Of a stretch of DNA of 64,000 bases, positions 11,139-21,329 are shown one piece after another. The notes beneath the pieces are model-generated. The model had not been told where the DNA came from. It did not search any database and saw nothing but the letters and a program-made list of their open reading frames with translations. The position numbers and the translations under genes were made by a program. Each line of letters begins with the position of its first letter. Positions within the stretch are counted from its first letter, which is position 1. Origin of the DNA: Panopea generosa (Eukaryota > Mollusca > Bivalvia > Adapedonta > Hiatellidae); contig CM055897.1 in assembly GCA_029582155.1 (NCBI GenBank), forward strand, positions 6,852,661 through 6,916,660, given 5' to 3'.

Positions 11139-11366
11139 TTACTTAGGCATAAGTTTTTCTATTATGTTTATTATGCCATGAGTAGAATCTATACATATAA
11201 CATCAGGGGCATAATGTTTAAATTCTATAGCCTGTTCTTTTGTCATCAGAACCAACATGAAATCTTCTTTCCTAAGTTGGATAGAATTAGATTGTGTGTG
11301 TTGCTGCTTATATAACAGCACAGGATTATTGGGGAGTGACTGCAGACTTTGAACTCTTAAATGCAC
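11139..11366 (-). pseudogene. MULE transposase, start of DDE domain (truncated)
   Basis: The frame contains a KEDFMLVLMTKEQAIEF block followed by VICIDSTHG. That is the conserved beginning of the MULE (pfam MULE-type) DDE domain with its first catalytic Asp. Homologous sequence stops after STHG; the second Asp and the Glu are not found downstream to the left end of the element. Between this frame and the zinc-finger frame (11367-11553) the minus strand still encodes transposase-like sequence with a CPSRM motif, so the pieces are one protein split by frame changes. Confidence 0.75.
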
Positions 11367-11553
11367 TGATGTTGACTACTAATATTTTGTACCATGGATA
11401 AACGTGACCTAATCTGATTCCTTACAGATTCTGGGATAGGAAGGAAACGAGTTTGATTTAAACCAGTTGCATGAAAATGAGTCTGTACGTACTTCACAGA
11501 AACAACCCCAGAACTTTGCACTATTACATTCATTCTTGATGGGCAGATCTTAC

Positions 11554-12069
11554 CTATTTTTGCTGAGCCTTTACATACATACTTAAAACAGCATTCTTAA
11601 TGTTATTACTATTTTCACTAAGTTTTGAACCACTACGATAACATATAAAGTTCTTGTATACTTTACCACAGACCTTTTTCATAGCTAAGCACTTAAAAAA
11701 CACATTATTTGTACATTCCTCATTGGATTTCCAACACACAAATTCCTGTTCAGTTTTAAAATTAAATGTTTGTATTGCCATTTCAGTTCCATGAATAGTC
11801 TTAAGGTGTTCAGCCATTTTATATACTGTCCTAAACTTTTCAGAACAAGATGGTACACTGCAAGGAATTGAAGTCAATGGTTTTTCCGTTTTGTCTAATG
11901 GACTAGAACGGCATTTACGACTATGTCTTTTCAAACTTTTCTTTGAAGAGAAATACATATTGCAATGACTCAAAACAGTTCCAACAAGACAAGAATCTTT
12001 ACCTAATGGTGGGTTTATGTAAACGTGACCAGTAAAGCTACTGCAGACTGCTACTACCAATGTTATCAA
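11554..12069 (-). pseudogene. C2H2 zinc-finger part of the OTU-MULE protein
   Basis: Two C2H2-like fingers (roughly CNMYFSSKKSLKRHSRKC and CSVPSCSEKFRTVYKMAEHLKTIH) are followed by an F-K-T-E-Q-E-F-V-C-W-K segment and a YRSG segment. That order is seen ahead of MULE domains in invertebrate transposase-like proteins. The frame is shifted relative to the OTU part at about 12040-12050 and relative to downstream sequence near 11554. No start codon of its own is needed; it continues the upstream exon. Confidence 0.7.
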
Positions 12070-12700
12070 ATGCTACTGATGGATCTGAAGTTATTACACT
12101 CTCGTTGAAAGAAGTACTTTTTAAATCATCTACATGTACAACAGAAGTATTACCACAATTAAGTAATTCATTTGCTACATTCTGGTAAGGAAATGTGGAT
12201 CCAGTGACATCATCAATTGCAATATCATAATGACCTCCTACACTGGTTGTATACAAAATATGAATAGGAGCTGTTGATATGTAACTGTTTTGTTCATCAA
12301 AAGTGATAGTATTAACAACATTATTTTCATTAACACCTTGTGTAACAAAAATATTACGCCTGAAATGCCTACTTAAAGTGACTATACACTCAAATCCAGC
12401 ATATACATCATCTTAAGATAACCCGTTTAAATCATCACTCATTGATCCTTGGATAAAGAAATCATTGAAATCATCTTCATGTTCCCTAATATAAGACACT
12501 GCAATTTGCCGTAACTCGGAATAACTACTTTCATGACCAAATAATCCGAAACTAACAGCTCTAAAAATACAATTATCATCTCCATACACATGCCGCCTAA
12601 TTAAACCAAAATTACGAATATATTCATCCTGATTAAATACATCAAGAGGTACAAGAGCTCTACAACATGTGTCTACACATTGCATGCTGAAACTGTTCAT
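12038..12700 (-). pseudogene. OTU cysteine-protease domain exon
   Basis: A splice acceptor (TTTTGTTTCAG) ends at 12701, and the exon begins ATGAACAGT at 12700. The frame carries an OTU-type catalytic block GDDNCIFRAVSFGLFG (Cys nucleophile) and, about 115 codons later, SVGGHYD with the catalytic His. OTU enzymes cleave ubiquitin from substrates. An in-frame TAA at 12413-12415 interrupts the domain; the frame is otherwise open from 12709 to 12038. It is part of the element-1 transposase gene, downstream of small exons ending at 12972. Confidence 0.8.
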
Positions 12701-12971
12701 CTGAAACAAAAGTTGTTTTCTACCATTACAATTAACTACAAAATAGTATGTTCACAGACACATGCTTGTATTTGTGAAAAAATATATCACTGAAGTTAGT
12801 ATAGTATTTCACAAATCAATATCAATTTTAATGTGCAGAAAATATTTAATTTCCAATACTTAATAAATTATAAAAGTATTCTTTAGTAAAATATACTTCA
12901 ATAACTATTAATTACTATATGAATATTTCAGTATAACTAGTATTTGTATTATCTTTCTTTTGTTGTTATAC

Positions 12972-13022
12972 CTGATCAAAGGCATCTGGAGCTATCTGGC
13001 TGTGTAAACCGGAACCATCAGT
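12972..13022 (-). CDS. Small exon E (51 nt) of the element-1 gene
   Basis: On the minus strand it is flanked by a pyrimidine-rich acceptor ending CGAG and the donor CAG/GTATAAC. It encodes 17 residues ending PDAFDQ in phase 0, in frame with the OTU exon. Confidence 0.55.
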
Positions 13023-13099
13023 CTCGAAAGAGAAATACATTAATATCAATGATCAAAATATTTGGAGTACACTCAGTTCTTTTCTTTAATCAAAATCAA

Positions 13100-13912
13100 T
13101 AGGTGAGTTTAACTTACTGTGACACACATACACAGGTGTCAGGTGAGTGAAACTTAACTATACAAACATACACTCTTCATAAACAGGTACCAGGTGAGTA
13201 AAACTTACCTTGACACACATACACAGGTGTTAGGTGAGTGAAACTTACCTGGACACACAAACACAGTTGTCAGGTGAGCGAAACTTACCTTGGTACACAT
13301 ACACTCTTCATACACAGGTGTCAGGTGAGTGAAACTTACCTTGACACACATACACTCTTCATACACAGGTGTCAGGTTAGTTAAACTTACCTTGACACAC
13401 ATACACTCTTCATACACAGGTGTCAGGTTAGTAAAGCTTACCTTGACACACATACACTCTTCATACACAGGTGTCAGGTTAGTAAAACTTACCTTGACAT
13501 ACATACACTCTTCATACACAGGTGTCAGGTGAGTGAAACTTACCTCGACACATATATACTCTTCATACACAGGTGTCAGGTGAGTGAAACTTACCTTGAC
13601 ACACATACACTCTTCATAAAAAGGTACAAGGTGATTGAAACTTACCTTGGCACACATACACTCTTCATAAACAGGTACCAGGTGAGTGAATCTTACTGTG
13701 ACACACATACACAGGTGTCAGGTGAGTGAAACTTACCTTGACACATATACACTCTTCATACACGAGTACCAGGTGAGTGAAACTTACCTTGACACATATA
13801 CACTCTTCATTAACAGGTGCCAGGTGAGTAAAACTTACCTTGACACACATACACTCTTCATATACAGGTGTTAGTTGAGTTTAACTTACCATGTCACACA
13901 AACATCAACTTA
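13100..13912. repeat. 51-bp minisatellite, about 16 units (array II)
   Basis: The period is exactly 51 bp (for example TCAGGT at 13321, 13372, 13423). It yields open frames of a 17-residue repeat on both strands because 51 is divisible by 3. The array lies in the intron between exons D and E. Each typical unit contains CAGGTGAGT on the plus strand and AAGGTAAGT on the minus strand, both consensus-like 5' splice sites. Confidence 0.92.
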
Positions 13913-13940
13913 ATTTACTAAATATATATTTAAATTATAC

Positions 13941-14003
13941 CTGGATAATATCTTCATGTGCCTGATTAGGACTAAATTCAACTAGTTGCTGAGTTGGTGC
14001 TAC
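13941..14003 (-). CDS. Small exon D (63 nt)
   Basis: Acceptor TTTCAG before 14003 and donor CAG/GTATAA after 13941. It encodes 21 residues, VAPTQQLVEFSPN...IIQ, phase 0 at both ends. It is a paralogue of exons C and B. Confidence 0.65.
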
Positions 14004-14384
14004 CTGAAATCACAAGTAAAAACTTTGGTGCAAATAAGGTAACCCACTAATATTTTTGTAAATTTTGGTGTTGTTAAACAGACATTTGATCATTGATTTT
14101 CAATTAAAACCTTTACATCAATCATTACTGACTGCAAGTCTAGTAACACATGCTGTATCAATGAGGTGAATATTTGTATCAAGTATCAAATTCATTTCAG
14201 GGATTTAGATCATTTGGAGCAGTCAGCAGACACTGTGCTAATTTGAACTTTAAACTGTATGACCTAGACTTGATCCAATACTTGAAAGACACACAGTTTT
14301 GTATGATGCTATTCTTATATCAATGCAACAGAAGATAAAAACAGAGAAAAAAAGATTATAAGAAATATATTGTTTTAATTATAC

Positions 14385-14447
14385 CTGGATGACTTCAGAC
14401 AGTGCCTGATCAGGGCTAACTACCAGTACATAGTCAGTTGGCACTAC
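14385..14447 (-). CDS. Small exon C (63 nt)
   Basis: Acceptor ATTACAG and donor CAG/GTATAA. It encodes VVPTDYVLVVSPDQ...VIQ, 21 residues, phase 0. It is clearly related to exon D in sequence, length and both splice sites. Confidence 0.65.
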
Positions 14448-14496
14448 CTGTAATATATGCAAAAATTTGCTTCTTTTAACCTACTTAAGGGTTTCT

Positions 14497-14614
14497 CCAT
14501 GACTTATTGGTCTAAGGCGCTGTCTCAAGATCATTGACCTCTCAAAGCTAAGGTCATAGGTTCAAGATCAACTTGCTCCAAAAACTTCAATAGAGGAAGT
14601 TTTCCAGTTACTTG
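14497..14614 (+). mobile_element. tRNA-derived SINE head
   Basis: A-box-like ATTGGTCTAAGG (14507-14518) and B-box-like GGTTCAAGATCA (14559-14570). It is followed directly by MITE copy 1. Confidence 0.5.
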
Positions 14615-14618
14615 TGGA

Positions 14619-15087
14619 GGTGTCATCCCACCACTGATTTTTGTTCTTTATTCTATAGTAAATAATAAAAGTTTGAAGGCTTGTCATGCATAGAGAGACC
14701 CAAATGAAAGAAGTGAAACCTACATTTTACTGTTTGTCAACCTCTGCACTATCAAAATATGATGAGAAAAGTAGGGGTCATGTGTCATATAAGAGATTTT
14801 TTTTCTGCTCAGTGTGTACACTGGTGACAAAGTGAAAGTAGACTTCCGAAATCATGTATTCATACCCCAATTTCCAAGCATCAATTTTTTTTTCTAAATT
14901 CACAAGTCAAACATGACAATGCTGTCAAAGTGTTCAAAATACATCAATAATGCCATTCAAATAAAAAAATGAGCATTAAAATAAGGAAAATGCATTTTTA
15001 AAGAAGAAGAAATGAAGATTATTTAAAACCGCCGTTATGCGACTACCCCACGGAAGCACTTCCTTTTTGCAATGGTGGTACTATGCC
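14619..15087 (+). mobile_element. MITE copy 1 (469 bp)
   Basis: It begins GGTGTCATCCCACCACTG and ends CAATGGTGGTACTATGCC, an imperfect terminal inverted repeat. The 4-bp target duplication TGGA lies at 14615-14618 and 15088-15091. It has no coding capacity. Four more copies lie in the window. Confidence 0.88.
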
Positions 15088-15584
15088 TGGAAGGACAGTG
15101 CTTCTACTCGGATTCATTATGAGGTTTTCTAACACCAATAAAACTGGATAAGCCATATATAGCCTGAATGTGTTAAAAATAGCTTTGGTGCTATTGCCTT
15201 TGCATTATTTATGTTACATAAATGCTTCAGGAACTTTTAACCTATGGTTGATTTTCATTTTATAAATAATTTATAACGATTAAATGACAAAACAAGACTA
15301 TGAATCAATTTTTTAAACTGAGTATGATTATTTGTCATAATGCAACACCATGGACTGTTGTCATATTTATCTTGATCTTGACTCATTATCCAAAAGGCTA
15401 CAGAGGTAATTGTCAGTATATTTATGTATAAACGTTGCAAGTGCATATTAATTGTTTTGAGGCATTTCAATAAAGAATAGTTGTTCAACATATTTTTTTC
15501 TCCATTGGTACTTGTATTGTTTTATTTACTAAAAATAACTGTGAATGTATGAAATGAGATTATTAAAATACAACTTTATTTTAC

Positions 15585-15644
15585 CTGGGTGATCCTATCT
15601 GGTGTAAGACCAGGACTGACAGCAACATGCTGATTTGGCACTAC
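15585..15644 (-). CDS. Small exon B (60 nt)
   Basis: Acceptor ATTGTAG and donor CAG/GTAAAA. It encodes VVPNQHVAVSPG...RITQ, 20 residues, phase 0. Confidence 0.6.
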
Positions 15645-15981
15645 CTACAATCGACAAAATTTAATGTTAGCTAAGTTGTATAGATCTATTACATTATTGA
15701 AATTGTAAAAAATATTTATACATTAGTTACATTTTAATAAAATTAGTCCAATCAATCAGACATTTGAAATGCTATTGCAGCCTCATCAAAATTTGATAGA
15801 TTATAATAATATAATAACACAATGTCATTCACACACAAATTCAGAGAATCCTGGGCAGTTGAATAGAACTGATGACACAGCTCTGTAAACAACGACAAAA
15901 AGTGTTCCTTTAAAGAAAAACATATTGTACAATATGGGAAGATATATGTAATTATATTGTTTAAATGCAACTCTATATTAC

Positions 15982-16033
15982 CTACAGGTGCAATTCCTGG
16001 AAAAGGATCTACAGCAAATTGTGTTGGCGCTAC
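15982..16033 (-). CDS. Small exon A (52 nt)
   Basis: Acceptor ATTGTAG and donor TAG/GTAATA. It begins VAPTQFAVDP like its neighbours but its length is not a multiple of three, so either a different donor is used or the exon is damaged. Most of this exon, from its 5' (acceptor) side, is duplicated in the fragment at 38111. No first exon of the gene was found between here and 17637. Confidence 0.5.
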
Positions 16034-16189
16034 CTACAATCACGGCAAGTGAATATGTCATGATATCAACTTATTTGTGTGCTAACATATTAAAGTTTTG
16101 TATGATATTGTAATGTCTTTATTTTTTTTGTCCAAAGGAATATTTAATTGTGTTATTAATGTTTGTTTGAATATTAAGCATCATTATTA

Positions 16190-16424
16190 TGCCACTGATG
16201 GCTAACAGACAATCAGTTAAGCTAACAACTTGGTTCCTGGAAGGTTAACCAGTACCAGTGCTTGACACACCCCATCTCTGCAAGCAACTGACAACTTTCC
16301 TACTTCAGCATCATTAACAAATGACAATATATATCAATAATCACTGAGACGGTGACTGTGTGGTGATTTGAACTATGACAATGAAATGATAGTCAGACAT
16401 GCTACTGACTGAGCTAACCGGGCA
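16190..16424 (-). mobile_element. tRNA-derived SINE
   Basis: The minus-strand head begins CCCGGTTAGCTCAGTCAGTAG (A box, 16402-16416) and has a B-box-like GTTCAAATCACC at 16362-16373. The remaining body carries TTCCTGGAAGGTTAACCAG on the plus strand. A paralogous copy is at 38290-38528. Confidence 0.65.
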
Positions 16425-16740
16425 CAGCTATTGATGGAATCTAAAATGATATACATACCATTTAATGTATTTAAGTGTATTCATTTCATTTTTAATGGAT
16501 ATTCTTTAGCTTACAATGGTTACCCTAAATAATAACACATTATTTCTTTTAAACAATTGTAAAGTATTCTCAGTGACTCTCCTGTCATTCTTTTTAAACT
16601 CTGTTTATAAGAATTTATTTTAACAATTAAACTACCATTATAGTTGTGCTCATCAGAAAAAAACAAAAACACAATGACAGGATCTGAAAACATAAATTAC
16701 AATGGATACAATTAAACCATTTTCAAAGATTGGTAGAATG

Positions 16741-16875
16741 TTGGGCGGAAGTCAAATGGATAGTGTTGGCTGCTCATGCCTGAGGTTGCAGGTTTAATCC
16801 CCAGCTCGATCAGATACCTCTCATAAAACAGTTACTCACCAGCACAGTTGGCTATATAATGATTCAAACTCTTAA
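16741..16875 (+). mobile_element. tRNA-derived SINE (second family)
   Basis: The head has CAAATGGATAGTGTTGGC and a B-box-like GGTTTAATCC (16791-16800), followed by a tail containing CCTCTCATAAAACAG. It is the same family as 38723-38860 and the minus-strand copy at 50440-50609. Confidence 0.6.
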
Positions 16876-17200
16876 CCCATTGACTGAAAGTGTGACATTA
16901 CCCACTTAGTGCGACATATTGCAATTTCTTGAAAGCCTTGTAAAGATTTTTTATTTTGCTTCTTTGGAAACAACAAATGGGATGTCAAAATAATTAAGAA
17001 GCTGTGCATAAACACCTTATTTATGAGCTTAGTTACCAACCAAGATGATATTCACCCTGCAGTGGATGGATGTACACACACCCTTAGTATAATATTCTTT
17101 ATTAAATTATCAACCAGACCATACATTGACATGCAATTTAAAACTAAGGCTATTATAGTCAATTAGTATACTAAACACTTGGTGTGTTTGTTGTGTGTGT

Positions 17201-17229
17201 GGGGGGGGGGGGGGGGGGGGGGGGGGGGG
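17201..17229. repeat. Poly-G tract (29)
   Basis: 29 consecutive G preceded by a short TG run, directly upstream of a SINE. The duplicated fragment has a G16 tract at the equivalent point (39053-39068). Confidence 0.95.
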
Positions 17230-17230
17230 T

Positions 17231-17445
17231 AGTAGTATGAGAGCACTGAATCTATGTTCGATAGGGGTGAGGGGGGTGGAGTTCGATCCTCAGCCACGAC
17301 TATGTGTGGTGTCCTTGAGTAAGACGCTTTTCCCGCATATGCTTAGTACTGGTTCTACCAAGGAAGGGCGTGATTTGTCAAAGTTGTAAACTGGTACCAA
17401 GTTTCACAATTGTAGCCTAGTAAAATTAATAAGTTTAAACTAAAC
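17231..17445 (+). mobile_element. tRNA-derived SINE with decayed A box
   Basis: B box GAGTTCGATCC (17279-17289) and the same core as the 8133 SINE (GTGTCCTTGAGTAAGACGC, TGCTTAGTACTGGTTCTA). Its paralogue is at 39069. Confidence 0.65.
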
Positions 17446-17636
17446 TCTCGTTTACATGTACATGATTAACTTAAACAAAACATAAACTAAGATTATCACA
17501 TGTACCTGCGTTTACATCCAACCGCTAATTCCATGTAAAAGACATTATTACCGAAATCATTAACATTTCATGTTTACTGTCAATCTTGGATTTTAGCGGT
17601 AAAGTAGAAAAATCCGAGTATTCCGAATGTTACAAG

Positions 17637-17676
17637 TTGATCATGCGCATTGACAAGGGAACCTTCTTGATATTTA
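17637..17676 (-). repeat. Right terminal inverted repeat of element 1, inner part
   Basis: Complementary to 8785-8820 with few mismatches. It is interrupted at 17677 by MITE copy 2 and completed by 18146-18158. Confidence 0.8.
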
Positions 17677-18145
17677 GGTGTAACCCCACCATTGATTTTT
17701 GTTCTTTATTCTATAGTAAATAATAAAAGTTTGAAGGCTTGTCATTCATAGAGGGTCCCAAATGAAAGAAGTGAAACCTACATTTTACTGTTTGTCAACC
17801 TCTGCACTATCAAAATATGATGAGAAAAGTAGGGGTCATGTGTCATATAAGAGATTTTTTTTCTGCTCAGTGTGTACACTGGTGACAAAGTGAAAGTAGA
17901 CTTCCGAAATCATGAATTCATACCCCAATTTCCAAGCATCATTTTTTTTTTCTAAATTCACAATTCAAACATGACAATGCTATCAAAATGTTCAAAATAC
18001 ATCAATAATGCCATTCAAATAAAAAAATGAGCATTAAAAATAGGAAAATGCATTTTTAAAGAAGAAGAATTGAGGATTATTTACAACCGCCATTATGCGA
18101 CTACCCCACGGAAGCACTTCCTTTTTGCAATGGTGGCACTATGCC
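17677..18145 (+). mobile_element. MITE copy 2 (469 bp), inside the element-1 end
   Basis: Ends GGTGTAACCCCACCATTG and CAATGGTGGCACTATGCC; target duplication TTTA at 17673-17676 and 18146-18149. Confidence 0.9.
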
Positions 18146-18158
18146 TTTAGCCTCTACC
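18146..18158 (-). repeat. Right terminal inverted repeat of element 1, outer part
   Basis: TTTAGCCTCTACC. Its reverse complement begins GGTAGAGGCT, matching the left end GGAAGAGGCT at 9 of 10 positions. Confidence 0.8.
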
Positions 18159-18167
18159 TGACATAAT
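18159..18167. repeat. Target-site duplication of element 1, right
   Basis: TGACATAAT, identical to 8763-8771. It also forms the start of an imperfect inverted repeat with 18209-18231 (TGACATAA...TTATGTCA arms of ~22 bp), which is flanking DNA outside the transposon. Confidence 0.85.
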
Positions 18168-18231
18168 AAGGCGCCATTTTGGAAATACTTTCATTCACAT
18201 GATAAAATAAAATGGCGGCCCCCTTATGTCA

Positions 18232-18655
18232 CCTGTTTATATACATGTACGTTGAAAATATAAACGTTTGTTAATCAAGACTGATATTTTAAATTTCCCT
18301 ATAAATATGACCCATGTCGAGTGTATAAACAAAAAAATCGATATAACAACGCCATATATAATCAACTTAATGACGGATACATTATTTGTTACTTTCACGC
18401 GAATGCACACAGACTTGTAACACAGGCGATTCGCGTTGGTGTATTCTAGAGCTATACACGAGGTGTATTCTACGGAGGATACGGAAATACCCGATGTTTC
18501 ACGGAGGATACGGAAATACCCGATGTTTCACGATTGACACAATGTGTATCCGCGCCGATACACAAAAAGTAGTTCGTCTTTCCCGCGATCTGTCTCGACA
18601 TAATTTAAAATAATAAAACGATTCTTCCAACTAAAAAAATTTAAAATAGCTTTCC
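18232..18655. other. Intergenic, with an exact 29-bp tandem duplication
   Basis: 18472-18500 and 18501-18529 are exact tandem copies beginning ACGGAGGATACGG. A 28-bp inverted match to the same sequence lies at 50023-50050. No gene is visible. Confidence 0.8.
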
Positions 18656-18728
18656 TGTGAAGGAAAAGTTAACACTTAAACTTCTACACACTCTGGTGTT
18701 AAACATATCACTCATAACTCACACCTGC

Positions 18729-20238
18729 AGACATTGGCTGGGAGAATATGTCAGTAAAGAAGGGGGCTGCAGACAGAGAGACACAGCAAGCTCTGATAGA
18801 CTGCTCCATAGAACATGGGCTTACTCAAGTTCACAACCAACCAACGAGAGATTCCAACATGTTAGATTTAGTATTCACCAACAATCCCTCGCTTGTCAAT
18901 ACCTCAACATCTGTGCCAGGTATCAGCGACCACGCCATGGTTGTCACAGACATCAATATCATCCCATATTACATACACCAGAAGCCCAGAACTTTCTTCA
19001 TTTTCTCAAAGGCTAATTGGGATGACATATTCGATGACATGAATCTACTATCTGATTCTATTACCAACATGGCTAATACCTCATCTAGCCAAAATCTTTG
19101 GGAGACATTTAAATCAGAAATCAACCAATCTATGATGCGAAACATCCCTACAAAAACCAGCAATAAAAGGAAATCAGTACCCTGGTTCAACAGAGACCTG
19201 AAGAGGATGGTGAGACGGAAATCAAGACTGTACAAACACGCCAAACAATCCAACCAGTGGAATGTTTTCAAGACCTTTCAAAGACAGTGCAAGACTGCAT
19301 TCAAGAAAGCAGAAATAGACCATATCAACAACACCATTCAGAAGGGACTCGATGAGCAAAATACAAAGCCTTTTTGGAGGTATGTGAAGGCTCGGAGGCA
19401 AGACAGCGTAGGTGTGGCACCACTAAAGAAGCTTGGAAGCCTACTGAATGGAAACAAGGACAAAGCACAGATCCTGGTTGATCAATTTAAGTCCGTCTTT
19501 ACTAAAGAAACTGGCGACTCCATACTCCCTGACACAAAGAAGAGAGCCAAACATCCAATATCTCCACTCACAGTTACAACCAAGGGTGTCGAGAAGCTTC
19601 TCCTGAAGATTAACACTTCGAAAGCACAGGGACCAGACAAGATTGCCAACATCATGTTAAAGACGTGCGCCTATCAACTAGCACCTGCCCTAAGGACCAT
19701 ATTCCAACGCTCCATCAACACTGGTAAACTCCCATCCGACTGGCTCAACGCAAATGTGGCACCAATATACAAGAAAGGCGAAGTTCACCTTCCTGAAAAC
19801 TACAGACCCGTTTCCCTGACATGTGTGTCATGTAAACTACTAGAACACATAATCTGCAAACATATTATAGACCATCTTGAAAAAAACAAAATCCTAACAA
19901 CATTAAACCATGGCTTTAGATCAGGCTTCTCTTGTGAAACACATCTCCTGACAACAGTTCACGACCTTCTGCGAAACTCGGACAAAGAGGCACAGATCGA
20001 CATGGTCATCCTCGACTTTTCCAAGGCATTCGACACAGTCCCCCACAGAAGGCTACTTCACAAGATGGAACTCTATGGAGTAGATGGAAATATCAATGCC
20101 TGGCTGACAGACTTCCTTACTAATAGGACAATGCAGGTTGTGGTTGATGGAGAAACATCGGAAACAGTATCCGTGGACTCGGGAGTACCCCCAGGGCACA
20201 GTATTAGGACCCTTGCTGTTCTTATGCCATATAAATGA
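18729..20238 (+). pseudogene. LINE A endonuclease end and reverse transcriptase
   Basis: The open frame includes a LDLVFTNNP...GISDHAMVV block (last endonuclease motifs, Asp-His), then RT motifs: ENYRPVSLT, GFRSGFSCETHL and LDFSKAFDTVPH with the first catalytic Asp. It ends early because the frame changes in a C5 run at 20188-20192, inside the S-G-V-P block before the FADD box. The annotated ATG at 18748 is internal; homology starts upstream, so this is a fragment of a larger ORF2. Confidence 0.85.
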
Positions 20239-21230
20239 CCTCCCAGACGCAGTCCAGTCATCAGTTCGTCTTTTTGCCGACGATTGCCTACTCTACCGAG
20301 TCATCAAAAGCCCAGAAGACCACACCACCCTCCAACAGGACCTACAACAACTAGAGACAAGGGCAGATACATGGGGTATGCGTTTTAATGCAAAGAAATG
20401 CTACTTGATGAGCATGAACAGCAACTCGTCACATTTCTATGAACTAGACAAAACGATATTACAACAAGTACCAGAAAACCCCTATCTTGGAGTGACAATA
20501 TCCGAAGACCTTAAGTGGAGCGCTCACATCACCAAGATCTCCAAAAAAGCAAACTCGACCATTGGCTTCCTTAAAAGGACACTGTCCACCATCATGCAGA
20601 AAAATGGCATACCTGTCACTAGTAAGATCAACCCTAGAATACTGTTCCATCGTCTGGGATCCTTACCAACAAAAGGACATCTTTACACTAGAGAAGGTAC
20701 AGCGCCAAGCCGTCCGCTTCATCACAGGAGACTACAAGTCACGGGACCCAGGTAGCGACACACGTATGATGAACGACTTACAATTACCACCCCTCCAAGA
20801 CCGAAGGAAAGCACAGAGGTCATCCTTTTTCTATAAGGTGGTCGAGGGGCTGGTGCCAGCTATGCAATGTCTTGACTATTTAACCCCTGTCCGCGGCAAG
20901 CGCCAAATTAAAGCCAGGAAATTCTTAGGCTGCAAATCAGACAATATCGTTGAAAAACATTCTTTAAATAACAGCAAATGCTTTAAATTAGTGCAGTGCA
21001 AAAGCATCTCATTCCAGAATTCTTACTTTCCAAAAACTATTATAGACTGGAACCAACTGGAAGATAGTGTTGTGTGCGCAAATACAGTCAACGGCTTTAA
21101 ACGGCCGTCTTTCATTGGGACTAATCAGTGTTTCCCAGACCTTCTTTTCGTTGTGCATATGCCGAGAGGCTCTACAACGTACTAATCCAGATCCAGATCC
21201 AGAGGGTTTCGAGGGTCGGTGTAAACGCTG
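20180..21230 (+). pseudogene. LINE A reverse transcriptase palm/thumb and C-terminus
   Basis: Two further frames complete the protein. The first has GTVLGPLLFLCHINDLP and RLFADDCLLY (catalytic Asp pair) with NPYLGVTISEDLKW. The second, after a change in an A5 run at 20600-20604, has YLSLVRSTLEYCSIVWDP and the C-terminal helical part. A further one-base break near 21165 separates the last residues; CCAGAT repeats at about 21186-21203 are probably coding there. Confidence 0.85.
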
Positions 21231-21325
21231 ACGCTTAAGCTGACAATATAGGTAAAGAAGGAAACCGATGACGATATGTACAAAGAAGGAAACGCTGACA
21301 ATATGTACAAAGAAGGAAACTCTGA
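21228..21325 (+). repeat. 27-bp tandem tail of LINE A
   Basis: About three units of a ~27-bp motif of the type GCTGACRATATGTACAAAG. The same motif occurs two to three times in each unit of the ~274-bp satellite at 31.3-34.8 kb. Confidence 0.75.
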
Positions 21326-21329
21326 CGAC

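Larger units (their letters stand above)
8772..18158 (-). mobile_element. Element 1: Mutator-like DNA transposon with OTU-transposase gene
   Basis: It is bounded by exact 9-bp duplications (TGACATAAT) and by inverted ends: left GGAAGAGGCTATTTATCAAG and onward to 8820; right end, read inward on the minus strand, GGTAGAGGCTAAATATCAAG and onward to 17637, after removing a MITE at 17677-18145. The ends match over about 49 bp with a few differences. Inside is a minus-strand gene with an OTU domain, C2H2 fingers and the start of a MULE DDE transposase. The transposase stops just after its first catalytic Asp, so the copy is defective. It also carries two MITE copies, several SINEs and two arrays of a 51-bp minisatellite. 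Length is about 9.4 kb. Confidence 0.85.
18660..21325 (+). mobile_element. LINE A, 5'-truncated non-LTR retrotransposon
   Basis: Contains the C-terminal part of an apurinic-type endonuclease, a reverse transcriptase and its C-terminal extension, ending with a short tandem 27-bp tail (21228-21325). The upstream part of the endonuclease and ORF1 are absent. It is probably of the Jockey/CR1 superfamily; the clade is not certain. It lies immediately outside element 1. Confidence 0.85.

Noticed and set aside
13205-13874. Repeat-protein frames of 17-residue units on both strands
   Set aside because: The 51-bp minisatellite is open in several frames simply because 51 is divisible by three; it is interpreted as intronic.
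21186-21203. CCAGAT repeat as the 3' microsatellite tail of LINE A
   Set aside because: In the homologous frame it encodes a short Pro-Asp repeat before a stop near 21230, so the true tail is the 27-bp motif after it.
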